From: Nematostella vectensis
Lineage: Eukaryota > Cnidaria > Anthozoa > Actiniaria > Edwardsiidae
DNA: 64,000 nt
Reading direction: 5' to 3'
Assembly (NCBI RefSeq): GCF_932526225.1
Contig: NC_064034.1
Location: 9,363,387-9,427,386, forward strand
Below are positions 12,301 to 21,679 of the stretch, piece by piece (position 1 is the first letter of the stretch; each line of letters opens with the position of its first letter). The notes beneath the pieces were generated by a model. The model worked only from the letters and a program-made list of their open reading frames with translations, was not told the origin of the DNA and did no database searches. Made by a program: the position numbers and the translations under genes.

Positions 12301-14173
12301 CGTGTGCAGTACCTCAGACACATGCTCCGCCTGGCGGGGACATCCGACCACGTAAGATCTTACATCCATGGGGGGGGGGGGTGCATTGGAGCGTCTGGGG
12401 CCAACAAAATGTGTGATGAATTGGAATAAATCGAAAGGAGAACAGGAAAAAACCTGCACGTTCTTCAGATTTAATGAACAATCTAAACGGGATAAAACGA
12501 ACCCAAAAATATTAGCGAAGGCATGGGTTTAGTGGCGAGTGTTCGTAAACACGTGACGACATTTTGATGGATTTGGGTTCTTTATTTATTTAAATACGTT
12601 AACTTTGTAGTATTGCGGAAACACAAAAAAGGAAGGAGGGAGGTCAAAGGAGTAGATCAACTAGCAGGCTAGTCTCATTTTTCAGTACAATAAAAAAAAA
12701 ATTTTCGCCGGATAGTAGGGCATGAGGTCTCGATGATTTTAAAGGCATACTCTAGCAAGCTTTTGTTCAACATTGTGTTACGGCATTGGTACCCAACCCT
12801 GGTTCTCTTGCCTTTATTTTAAATCGTTGACAAAAGTGTTGGTGCTATATTTTACATTCAGTTTAACTTCAACTTTGTGGAAGTGTTCCGCGTGCGAGAA
12901 TTCCAATTCACGCCATTTCATAACGACGACCCTCCCGAGGGTCATACAGACGCTACCGTACACTATCCGAATGCTTCCGAGAGTCAGGCGAACGCAATCG
13001 AAGACCACACGGACGAAGGCGGTCAACACGACAAGACCAACGAATGCCAGGTCCTTGCAGTGCGTGATGGTAAGACGCGCGGACGCTCAACCAAGAGTAT
13101 TTGGAATGTGGATGGAGAAATCGTTTCTCATGCACCAATCATCGTGAGGTAAGTCGCACGTGAGCCAATCATCGTATGGTAAGACGCACGGTAGATAGTC
13201 ATCGTGAGGTAAGACGCATGGCGAGCCAATCACCGTGGGATTAGACGCACGGTTAGCCAATCATCGTGAGGTAAGGTATGAATCAACACAAGGTTGAAAA
13301 GGTATGTTGAACGCCTCTGTGATACAGAGTGGTTGCGCTGACGTTTCGAGCGTTAGCCCTTCGTCGGAGCAAAAGACGAAGGGCTAACGCTCGAAACGTC
13401 AGCGCAACCACTCTGTGTCACAGAGGCGTTCAACATACCTTTTCAACCTTGTGTTGATTCATACCTTGTCTACACCACGCCTACGCAGACCATCTGGTTT
13501 TTCTACAGCTTGCCTGTACTCTTTCTAGTTATACCATTCTTCGTGAGGTAAGACGCACGGTTAGCCAATCATCATGAGGTTAGTCAAGTCACACATAAGA
13601 ACTATATATTGTGCTTATTATGTGAGGAGACGAGGGCAGGCCTGCGAAGAGAATTGACAACAGCAGGGCAAGAGAGGTTTTCTTCGCGCACGTGCACGTT
13701 TTTCGAGAAACGCATCAGAAAATTAGTGCGATATTCGGATTGGTTGGGGCCATGTAGAAGCTATCGGAAGATTTCACCACATTGGATTGGTTTGGATTGA
13801 TGCAACACAGACGAAGAACGGGAATACAATAGAACAATGAGGGTAACCTAGCCAATCATGTTAGGCCTTACCAGCGGACTTCTACACTTCTCATTGGTTG
13901 TCTCGATCGCCTCAGAGGTCATTAGGTAGCATTGAAGAATCTTTCATGGCTTAAGGTGTTTTTGTGTGGGCATTACTCTAGATCACATATCTTTTATCAT
14001 TTATCATTGCAAACGCACTCTTGGTGCTCTGGTGAACATTTGTTCTCATTGGAAGTTTCAGTCTTGTCCTTTTTTCTCGTCCCAGGGTTCACCGTCAGCT
14101 GGTGCGTATATTCGCGCGTGGCATTGAGGAATGCGAGAACACGCCCTCCTGTCGCGTCTGTCGGCGCTCGTGA
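6327..14173 (+). CDS. CERK: Ceramide kinase, complete, 12 coding exons, 528 aa
   Basis: Phosphorylates ceramide to ceramide-1-phosphate at membranes. Exons read: 6327-6456, 7743-7988, 8838-8969, 9111-9174, 9688-9833, 10452-10526, 10870-11047, 11433-11513, 11921-12009, 12152-12351, 12862-13148, 14086-14173. All introns are GT-AG and the phases join without a break (1587 nt including the stop). Exons 1-2 encode the N-terminal PH-like region. Exons 3-7 hold the diacylglycerol-kinase-type catalytic domain, with LLVFVNPVGGKK and the nucleotide-binding GGDGMFHE. The exon 8-9 junction encodes CRTGCFVC, the CxxxCxxC motif typical of CERK and absent from sphingosine kinases. The C-terminus (VHRQLVRIFARGIEE) matches vertebrate CERK, and the length is close to human CERK (about 537 aa). 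Introns carry two inverted-repeat elements, and intron 11 carries a splice-donor repeat array plus a large palindrome. Confidence 0.95.
6913..7589. mobile_element. Non-autonomous inverted-repeat DNA transposon in CERK intron 1
   Basis: A 13-bp perfect terminal inverted repeat (GGCCCTACCAATC at 6913-6925 and its complement at 7577-7589) bounds about 677 bp. The interior is dominated by ATCGAT/ATCAAT repeats that fold back on one another. Flanking octamers ending in TACAC are similar but not identical, which would suit a decayed 8-bp hAT-type duplication. No transposase is encoded. Confidence 0.75.
9937..10182. mobile_element. MITE in CERK intron 5
   Basis: About 246 bp with long imperfect terminal inverted repeats. 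The left arm reads ACACCTATTT, then GTCAGTGCAAA, then CAAATGGCAGTTC; the same three blocks recur in complement at the right end, to about 10182. It lies entirely inside the intron between the catalytic-domain exons. No coding capacity. Confidence 0.75.
13132..13590 (+). repeat. Tandem array carrying copies of CERK exon 11 end plus splice donor
   Basis: Exon 11 ends CCAATCATCGTGAG followed by gtaagtcgcac. A roughly 31-33 bp unit with the same content (GCCAATCATCGTGAGGTAAG then ACGCACGG) is repeated about four more times immediately downstream. Two further copies follow the palindrome, near 13538-13585. Most copies preserve the AG/GTAAG donor consensus. The array is interrupted by the foldback palindrome at 13273-13467. 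Confidence 0.85.
13273..13467. mobile_element. Near-perfect 93-bp-arm foldback palindrome
   Basis: The left arm 13273-13365 and right arm 13375-13467 are reverse complements, with a single mismatch seen (GATACAGAG versus GACACAGAG). They are separated by a 9-nt loop (GGAGCAAAA). The structure is typical of a young foldback or MITE insertion. It sits inside the CERK intron 11 donor array, which it splits into two blocks. Confidence 0.9.
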
Positions 14174-14450
14174 CGTAACACGTGACACACTAGCGTGACG
14201 TCAGAAGTATATAGGATTGCAAGAATAATCGTGCATAGCAGTCATGTTGACAAGCTAGCGTTACGTCAGAAGCATGATGACGGTTGCGAGTTCTTAATCT
14301 AATTTAAACCCATAGACTTTATTTATTGAAGGTTGTTCGTAAAACGGATAGTCGTTATGCATTGCAAAGGAGCTATGGCCCTTTTAATTTAGCTTTTAAT
14401 TTAGATATTTGAGAGATTCTCAGTGAAAAAGCTGCTCCTCGCTACTGAGA

Positions 14451-14819
14451 GGTTTACTGTTGAGTAACGAGACGCGTGTCTAGAAGGGGGAAGGGCGTGT
14501 CCGAGGGGTCCAGGTTTATCGTTGAGTAACGAGACGCGTGTCTAGAAGGAGGAAGGGCGTGTCCGAGGGGTCCAGGTTTATCGTTGAGTAACGAGACGCG
14601 TGTCTAGAAGGAGTAAGGGCGTGTCCGAGAGGTCTAGGTTTATCGTTGAGTAACGAGACGCGTGTCTAGAAGGAGGAAGGGCGTGTCCGAGGGGTCCAGG
14701 TTTATCGTTGAGTAACGAGACGCGTGTCTAGAAGGAGGAAGGGCGTGTCCGAGGGGTCTAGGTTTATTGTTGAGTAACGAGACGCGTGTCTAGAAGGAGG
14801 AAGGGCGTGTCCAAAGTGT
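14451..14819. repeat. Tandem array, about 62-bp unit, six copies
   Basis: Six near-identical copies of a unit containing GTTGAGTAACGAGACGCG, then TGTCTAGAAGGAGG, then AAGGGCGTGTCCGAGG. It lies less than 300 bp downstream of the CERK stop codon, so it may be in the 3' untranslated region. No coding function seen. Confidence 0.9.
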
Positions 14820-16216
14820 CCGGACCCCACCCTGCTCATGTGACGAAATGAGTTCGACTACGGTTGACCCCTTCGTCAATTTTATGTGTATATTTGGATA
14901 AAAAAAGTTTCTAGTTGCATCAAGTGGCGTATTACCAAAGCTAAGGCTGCCGATTTGACCAGCTTAGTTTTCGTTTAGTTACAAGGGTCTTACCCAGTTC
15001 TCTTCCAAATAAAAAAGGAAAAAAGTAAAATCTGAGATAAAAAAAAGATTCCTTCCGAATTGTAGTTGCACTCATACTCACTTATTCTTTATTATACCCA
15101 TGTAAAAGATTTTTCAAATTGTTTCTTCCAAGCAGTTTCAATCTTCAAACGCCATTCAGTCAATACAATAATCGTATCTGGCCAAGTACACACAAAAAAA
15201 ACAGCGTTGCCATTATAAATTAACCCAATTATGTGATATTTGTAAGTGAAATACAAGAGATGAAGATATGTGAAAAGGGGTGGGTAACTTATTTAATAAA
15301 ATAAAAGATGCATAAAAAGGTTTGTAAGTGAATCCTGTCTTAAGTCTGTAAGTGACTCCTGTCTTTAGACCTTAAATCAAAGCTGATTTTCCGACATTGA
15401 TGTCGGGTATGAGAAAACGAAACAGGCATCAATCCGAACCCTTGTTGTCATATGGCAGGACAACTTTTACCAAGGGACTTCTGACGCCATATTGGAAATT
15501 ACCCAGAAGACCCTTAGGACGAGGTTGAGGGCAACTATGGACCGGGTGTCGGAGGGTATTCGATCTGTTAGGAGAGGAGGGGGCGGGGGAACATTGCATG
15601 ATACAGTATCCCCTTGGCAAATCCTATTAAGTGATCTACAGAAAAGGAAGAGCACATCGCAAATGCGCCTAATTTTCATGCTCAGAGCTCCCACACACAC
15701 ACAACGGCCGAAAGTCTACTTTTGAAATCTCAATAGACGTGCTATTTGTAGACAAAACTATAAAACATAAGCTTGATCACTCTGGTTTGTCAAATATATG
15801 TCAGACTTTTTTTTTGCCAAATCCGACAATAAAACGTCCCTTGGAGATGTGCAAAGGGTGTGGTCAGCAGATTTTTATCAGAAAATTCACCCCAGTGAAA
15901 TTAGGTCCACTTATTCGGATTTCGCAACCCCTCCCCACCCCCACCCCCCACCCCCTATAAAGTACGGGCCTGTAGACATAAACATGCCATTTCAGGCTTG
16001 TGTTTTGTTTATTTCTCTAAAATTTTACAAGTATATCAATGCTTCATGGGTATCACGCATGTGAGAAAATGGTAAATAAAGGCAAATTTAGGTTTGAGAA
16101 GCTGCAGGATTTTAGTTTATGTACTTGTCAACATTCACTGAATGGTGGATTTCAGTGAAAATAAAGCCATTTGTGCGTTTCCCATAAACCACGGAAGAGC
16201 GGTGGACAGGGCCGTT

Positions 16217-16640
16217 ATTTGATGACAGTGGGTCTCCAGGCTACCCTGGGTTGCAGAGGCTGAATAGAGCCTTTGGCCTCCAGGCTACCCTGGGTTGCAG
16301 AGGCTGAATGGAGCCTCTGGTCTCCAGGCTACCCTGGGTTGCAGAGGCTGAATGGAGCCTCTGGTCTCCAGGCTACCCTGGGTTGCAGAGGCTGAATGGA
16401 GCCTCTGGTCTCCAGGCTACCCTGGGTTGCAGAGGCTGAATGGAGCCTCTGGTCTCCAGGCTACCCTGGGTTGCAGAGGCTGAATGGAGCCTCTGGTCTC
16501 CAAGCTACCCTGGGTTGCAGAGGCTGAATGGAGCCTCTGGTCTCCAGGCTACCCTGGGTTGCAGAGGCTGGATGGAGCCTTTGGTCTCCAGGCTACCCTG
16601 GGTTGCAGAGGCTGAATGGAGCCTCTGGTCTCCAGGGTAC
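16217..16640. repeat. 44-bp minisatellite built from inverted-repeat transposon ends, about nine copies
   Basis: Each 44-bp unit contains CTACCCTGGGTTGCAGAGGCT, then a short spacer (GAATGG), then AGCCTCTGGTCTCCAGG. It is therefore itself an imperfect palindrome. The two halves match the terminal inverted repeats of the small element at 59251-59404. The array looks like a tandemly amplified, nearly loopless derivative of such an element. Confidence 0.85.
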
Positions 16641-16799
16641 CTCCAGGCACTGATTAATAGGCTAATTCTTTTGTTTTTAAGAACGTTTAAAATTTGGTCG
16701 AGACTGGGGGAGGCTGTGTACAGCCGCTTAGTTACTAACCTGGCGACAAGACCTGTTGCAAGGTTAGTAGCCTACGCAGGCTACCAGGTTAGTTAGCGG

Positions 16800-17052
16800 C
16801 AGGGGCGGTTGCAGGATTTCGAAATGGGGGGTTTATGATGGCCGGAAAGACGCGGCTTTTAATATCCAGTGGCTCTGGGTAGGTCACATAGATCTTACAT
16901 ACTTCACGCTGAATTGGATTTGTCGCGTCAGCAAAGTAAAGCAGGCAAAGGCACATGGGCAGTACCTCAGATATGTATTTTCTTTAAACAAAGTGACTTT
17001 TTTACTCAAGGGGGGGATATCCACGCAACCCACCCCCCTGTATCCGCCCCTG
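16800..17052. mobile_element. hAT-like non-autonomous element with CAGGGGCGG termini
   Basis: Starts CAGGGGCGGTTGCAGG and ends with the complement of CAGGGGCGGATACAGG, giving short imperfect terminal inverted repeats over about 253 bp. The CAGGGGCG end is typical of hAT-type MITEs in animal genomes. No convincing transposase frame. Confidence 0.55.
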
Positions 17053-19595
17053 AGATGCTTTACACAGGCTAGAGTAGTTCTTATTCTTATTTTTGGAAAA
17101 TTTCCCTGTATATAAAAATATGATACTCAATGAAATATTTATAGAAAATAATTATAGAAATATTCAATAGCAATATATTTACGTTTGTTATTATGAGAAC
17201 CATTTGATTCATTCTAGAAAGTATCAGACTAACAAAACAGTATTTTGCTGCTATCTGAGCCTCGACGTTATAAAAATAAAGAGTGTATTTTGCTATTCTG
17301 GCTTTAAAGAACAAAGAGGATCTAATAAAATGCAGTTAATCATCTGTTAGGTGTCTCGGCATCTTCATGATATATTCATCGAGGGGAGGGGTAGAAAACA
17401 ACAAAGATATAACACGCAACAATAGCCCCCTCGACTCTCCCCTCCCTCGTGTCACAATATGGTAGTCGTAGCAAGCGGTAAGATTCATGTTACAGCGCGC
17501 TTAAAATTAACTTGGATAGAACCGCGCTAAAACGAAAAAACTGCCCTCGGTGTTTGGGTGAACCTATAATTCAGTCTAGATGGAATACAACAGCTGAATC
17601 CCAAGCACATTCCCAAGATACAGCGACATTTAAAGGTATGTACTAGTTGTTTGTTTTATAGCCGCTCGACACCCTCCAACGAGTACAGTTTAATTCCACG
17701 TTTATTCGTATTTGCAACCAGGAAATTATCGCTCGGGAGTGAGACATGATGTGTTGTTCAATTGAACTGCTTGTTTTGTTAGAAAATGGCTACTATCAGT
17801 TCAATAATGTGCAGTTTACAAGTTTAATTGAAACTGAGTTAATTATCGCTTTAATGATTTATATTTTTAAAGTACCTAGTATTTTTAGGATAGTGACTTT
17901 CGATTTTAATTCAAACATATCGATCGGTTTGAATCCCGTTGGTGCTCACATTATAGTGACATCATTTTGTTCAAGGACGAAAGTAAGGGATAGTGTCCGC
18001 GGTTTAACCTAACTACGCGTGTTAACATAATTTATGGGTACAAAAATCAATTTAGTATTAGTAAGAGTTTCGCGATTTCATGTATGAAGAGACATAAGGT
18101 TGCCCACCAAAAGTCAAGTTTTGACCTCGTTTCAACTGTTCCTACGAAATTTGAGAGTGTTATTTTTTAGATCATTTATGAGAGGGCAATTAAAAGCCAG
18201 CATTAAAATGTGGAAAATACAGTGTCATAACTTTTAGTGCGTTGCGGGCAAAATCAGTTTTGTTGATAGTAGGACTTATAATATTATCATGAAAAGTCCT
18301 ATCTACGATTAATGATTTGACTCGTTAGGGTAAATCTATTACGGATTTCCCACAAGACGTATGATAATTCGTGCTAAAGTAAAAATTAGCAAATTTACGC
18401 ATGGATAAGTTGCAAAATTTACCATTTTTCGTTTCGATAAAAATGGTTCTTTTTCATAATCGCACACGCTTTAAAATATTGGCGAATAACGCTAGGGTGC
18501 AAATCCCAGAATTCTAGAGTTTGTTGATATATCAGGGTAAGCGTTCTCATAAAAAGCTCTTAAAATAGTGTAATGCTGTGAGTTTTTTTATGCTTTTCTA
18601 TTTGTTTACAATCACTCAAGCGTTATGTTCTTCATGAAAAAAAACTTGATCACGACATGACTTGGCCACCAACAAAGCCTCTACCTCGACAAACTGTTTC
18701 TCCAATTTCACATATCTACTGTTCCTCTTTGATCTTGCATTCGTGTAAAATATGCATGTGGATAAAAGAATTAAAGAATGCCGATCAACCACTCCTTTGT
18801 TATTATTTACAATTGAACATAAAGCAGTTCATTTAAAAGAAAACTTCAAAATAACCACCCACGATTGAAGTCTGATACTTTGTTAACGATATCTGAATGG
18901 AAGTTTCTCAGTTAGTTGCTTGAGTCACTCGGTATTATGCGGGAGCGTAAAATCCTCTGCGTGAATGGCCTCCTTTAATCATTTCTTCTTTTGGTTTATA
19001 TGGTTATTGGCTCGTACACGGTGAATTTTAGAGCCCCGTAGAGCATTTTAAATCTCAAAATTTTCTTGGGCAAACATTCCAGATCCCTCAACAGTTGAGC
19101 ATTTTCATCCTTATGTTGCACGTAATTCTAATTTTTAAAATGCCGTGGTATTTCTTTTGGTCGAAATTTTGATAACTATCGAATATCATTAAAACAATTA
19201 AGTTCCCTGTGTTTTGGGGTTCCTTTGCTTGCGCGCAAATGGGTCTGGTGATATATAACATGATAAAACTCTGTAAAAAAATATCCTTCACGCGGCGACA
19301 TCATTGTAGCTACATAACCATCATCAATCTATTTTTTACACCCTGGAAATCCGGGGATGCTACCCTGATAAAAAGACATTTTACTTGTTAGGATCGGTGA
19401 TGCCGTTATGCAACTGCGGTATTCTGCGCGCGCCCATGCAGGTACCACTGGTTACTTTACTGTTTGTAAATTTTATATGTTCTCCTTTAAAATAGGTGTG
19501 GACCCTCGTGGGAGGATGACCTGATACCCGCTTTAGCTGGTTTCTTGTCAGGGTCGTTGAATACCGCCAAGTGTTCTCGTTATCCTCTGACCATC

Positions 19596-21679
19596 ATGGG
19601 ATCGCTGTTCCAAGATCGTCTTGATGACAATGACTCAACCAAGACAAGTAAAAAACCCAAGCCAAAACTACACAGAGGCCTTTCGCGCCTCGTGTACATC
19701 AGCGAGGAAACTCTGTCTTTACTAAACATTTCGGCGTTCCTGGTATTTGGTCTCCTAACTTTTGTTAACATGGAGATTCTGTTCACCGCCGCGGAAGATA
19801 TCCTAAGCGGGTTCAACATCCCGACGGCGTCTCTGATTATCTGCTTCAATGTCCCGCTTGTCGTGGCCAAGATAGTTCTCCCGTGGTGCTTCCAGCGCTT
19901 TCCATATGTGGTCCACGTGACTTGGCTTACGGGCTTTATGATATTAGGCACCTTGTTCATCGTGTTTGTTGACAGCATGGTCGCTAAGATGGTGGGCCTT
20001 GGTCTGAACGCCATGGCGACAGGTGGGAGTGAGTTAGTGTTTCTAGCACTCACGGCCTACTACCCCAAGGTCTGCGTCAGCGCGTTCGTTTGCGGGACGG
20101 GAATCGCTGCTTTGGTGGCTCCTCTCTACTACGCGGGTGAGTCGAATTTTTCAAATAGGCGACTTTCACTAAGAAATCTTGTGACTAGCAAACTCACGCC
20201 AACGGCTTAGGCCGTTACGCTAGAGAGGGCGAAAAAAAAATAAAATCTTTGAATGAAAATCAGCCCTTTTTGACATAGAGACATTCTGACGCTAGCAAGA
20301 GCGCACAAGAGTTTGCTACCCAAAAAGTCAAGTAATTCTATAGTGCAACTCGCCTATTGCAAAGCGATGTCTTATTCCCAACACTCAAGCATCTGGATGG
20401 ACAATTTGCGCTAGTTCAACCCATGTTACTTGCGTCTTAGAATTGTCAAATCACTCAAATGCAATCCTTGTCACACCATTTTTACCCCAGTCACGCTAGT
20501 CAAATCACTCAAATGCAATCCTTGTAACACCATTTTTACCCAGTCACGCTTGTCAAATCACTCAAACTCGTGTTGAGGTTTGTCTCCCAAGGCTCACAGT
20601 CCATGTAAAGCCATTCTACCCTTGTCACGATTGTTTCATCACATCGCATCATGTAACGCCATTGTACCCTTGTCACGCGAGTCTCTTCCCGTAGTCACGC
20701 TAGCCTCACCCTAGTCACGCTAGCCTCATCAATACTTGGCTTATCGTTTGCAGCTGCTACCACGTGGGGTTGCCTCGCCCCGCGCGCCGCCATCATGCTT
20801 ACCATCCCGTGGCCAATCTTCTTCCTCATCTTCTATCTCGCGCTCGATAAGGAGCCCATCCGAGACACGCCTATCAGGGCCACGCCCCTCCACAGGTCCG
20901 GCTCCACGCGCGGTTCTATGGGTGGCTCCACGCGCGGTACCATGCGTGGCTCCACGCGCAGCAAGGTATCCTACAAGACTCTGCTCACCAAAGAGACAGA
21001 GAGCGACAGCGAGACCGACGAGCCAAACAACAACACGACAAGGCTTAGCTGCTCCAACAAGCTCTCGGTAGCAGTCCAACTTGTCCCTCTACTCATCCCC
21101 CTCTTTATCAGTTTTTTCACCGAGTACCTTGCCGTAACCTCGGTTGTGACCACCATTGCACTTCCGAACTCTCGACTACGACCGCGGGACCACTACCTGT
21201 ACTACTCGTTGTTCTATAGAATCGGCAAGTTCATGGGCCGCTCGTACTTGTTCCTGCTGTCCTGTTTGCCGCGATTCGTGGACTGCATGCGGGATACGTG
21301 TCAATACACGTGGATTTTCGCATTGTGTAATATATTCCAGTTGCTGTTCCTGCTATTTGACAGTTGGTACCATTTTGTGCCCCATGTGGAGATCATTATT
21401 ACGGTGTGCTTAGGCATAGGGCTGTTTTCGGGCCTCATCGTGCTGCACTCCCCGCATTTGGTCCCTCAGCTGGTGCAGCCAAACGAGTCGGAATTTGCGT
21501 TGAGTTTATTGTCGCTCGGGAATGGAATTGGAGGACTAGCCGCAGCGATAGTTGGACTTTTTGTGGAGCCCTACCTCTCAGCTAAGTGTCAGCAGAAGTT
21601 TGATCCCAAATACTGTTTCACCAGGTTTCATAATACGACGGGGTGGGATAATAATCTACGCTGCCTGCCTGCTTCGTGA
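19596..21679 (+). CDS. CLN3 (battenin)-like multipass membrane protein, paralogue A, 488 aa
   Basis: Two exons: 19596-20136 and 20754-21679, phase 1 junction, GT-AG. CLN3 family proteins are lysosomal/endosomal multipass membrane proteins; loss of human CLN3 causes juvenile Batten disease. Family hallmarks seen: TAAEDILSG near residue 67, the segment GGSELVFLALTAYYP followed by a GTG motif near the end of exon 1, a membrane segment ending in FFTEYLAVTS, and the late segment LHSPHLVPQL with NESEFALSL. The start is set by ATG in ATCATGG context. Many hydrophobic segments are visible. Between membrane segments lies a Gly-Ser-Thr-Arg repeat absent from paralogue B. After the usual CLN3 end there is an extra Cys-containing tail (CFTRFHNTTGW) and no terminal CaaX box, unlike human CLN3. 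Length is 488 aa against about 438 in human. Confidence 0.88.
20400..20735. repeat. Degenerate tandem repeats in the intron of CLN3-like A
   Basis: Three to four degraded copies of a roughly 55-60 bp unit containing CAAATCACTCAAATGCAATC, then CACCATTTTTACCC, then GTCACGCTAG. It ends in shorter GTCACGCTAGCCTCA repeats just before the acceptor at 20753. The exon sequence itself is not part of the unit. Confidence 0.75.
20900..20962 (+). repeat. In-frame 24-bp coding repeat in CLN3-like A
   Basis: About 2.6 copies of a 24-bp unit starting GGCTCCACGCGCGG, encoding repeated Gly-Ser-Thr-Arg-Gly-(Ser/Thr)-Met. It falls in a hydrophilic loop between predicted membrane segments. The aligned region of paralogue B instead has a Ser/Pro stretch and acidic residues. 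In-frame expansion is consistent with slippage or unequal exchange in a tolerant loop. Confidence 0.85.

Larger units (their letters stand above)
14174..19595. other. Intergenic region between CERK and first CLN3-like gene
   Basis: This stretch holds the CERK 3' end, the two tandem arrays and the inverted-repeat element listed separately, and otherwise AT-rich DNA. An AATAAA near 15007 is a possible CERK polyadenylation signal. Open frames such as 15492-15725 and 15798-16064 have no recognisable domain. A possible non-coding leader exon ending at a consensus donor (AAAG then gtatgt) near 17635, with a pyrimidine-rich acceptor near 19550, could belong to the CLN3-like gene; this is inference. 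Confidence 0.45.

Noticed and set aside
14451..14819. CRISPR-like array downstream of CERK
   Set aside because: Contiguous tandem copies with no unique spacers, in a eukaryotic genome; an ordinary minisatellite.
19580..20053. 157-codon minus-strand ORF opposite CLN3-like A exon 1
   Set aside because: Shadow of the real plus-strand coding exon; no independent support.
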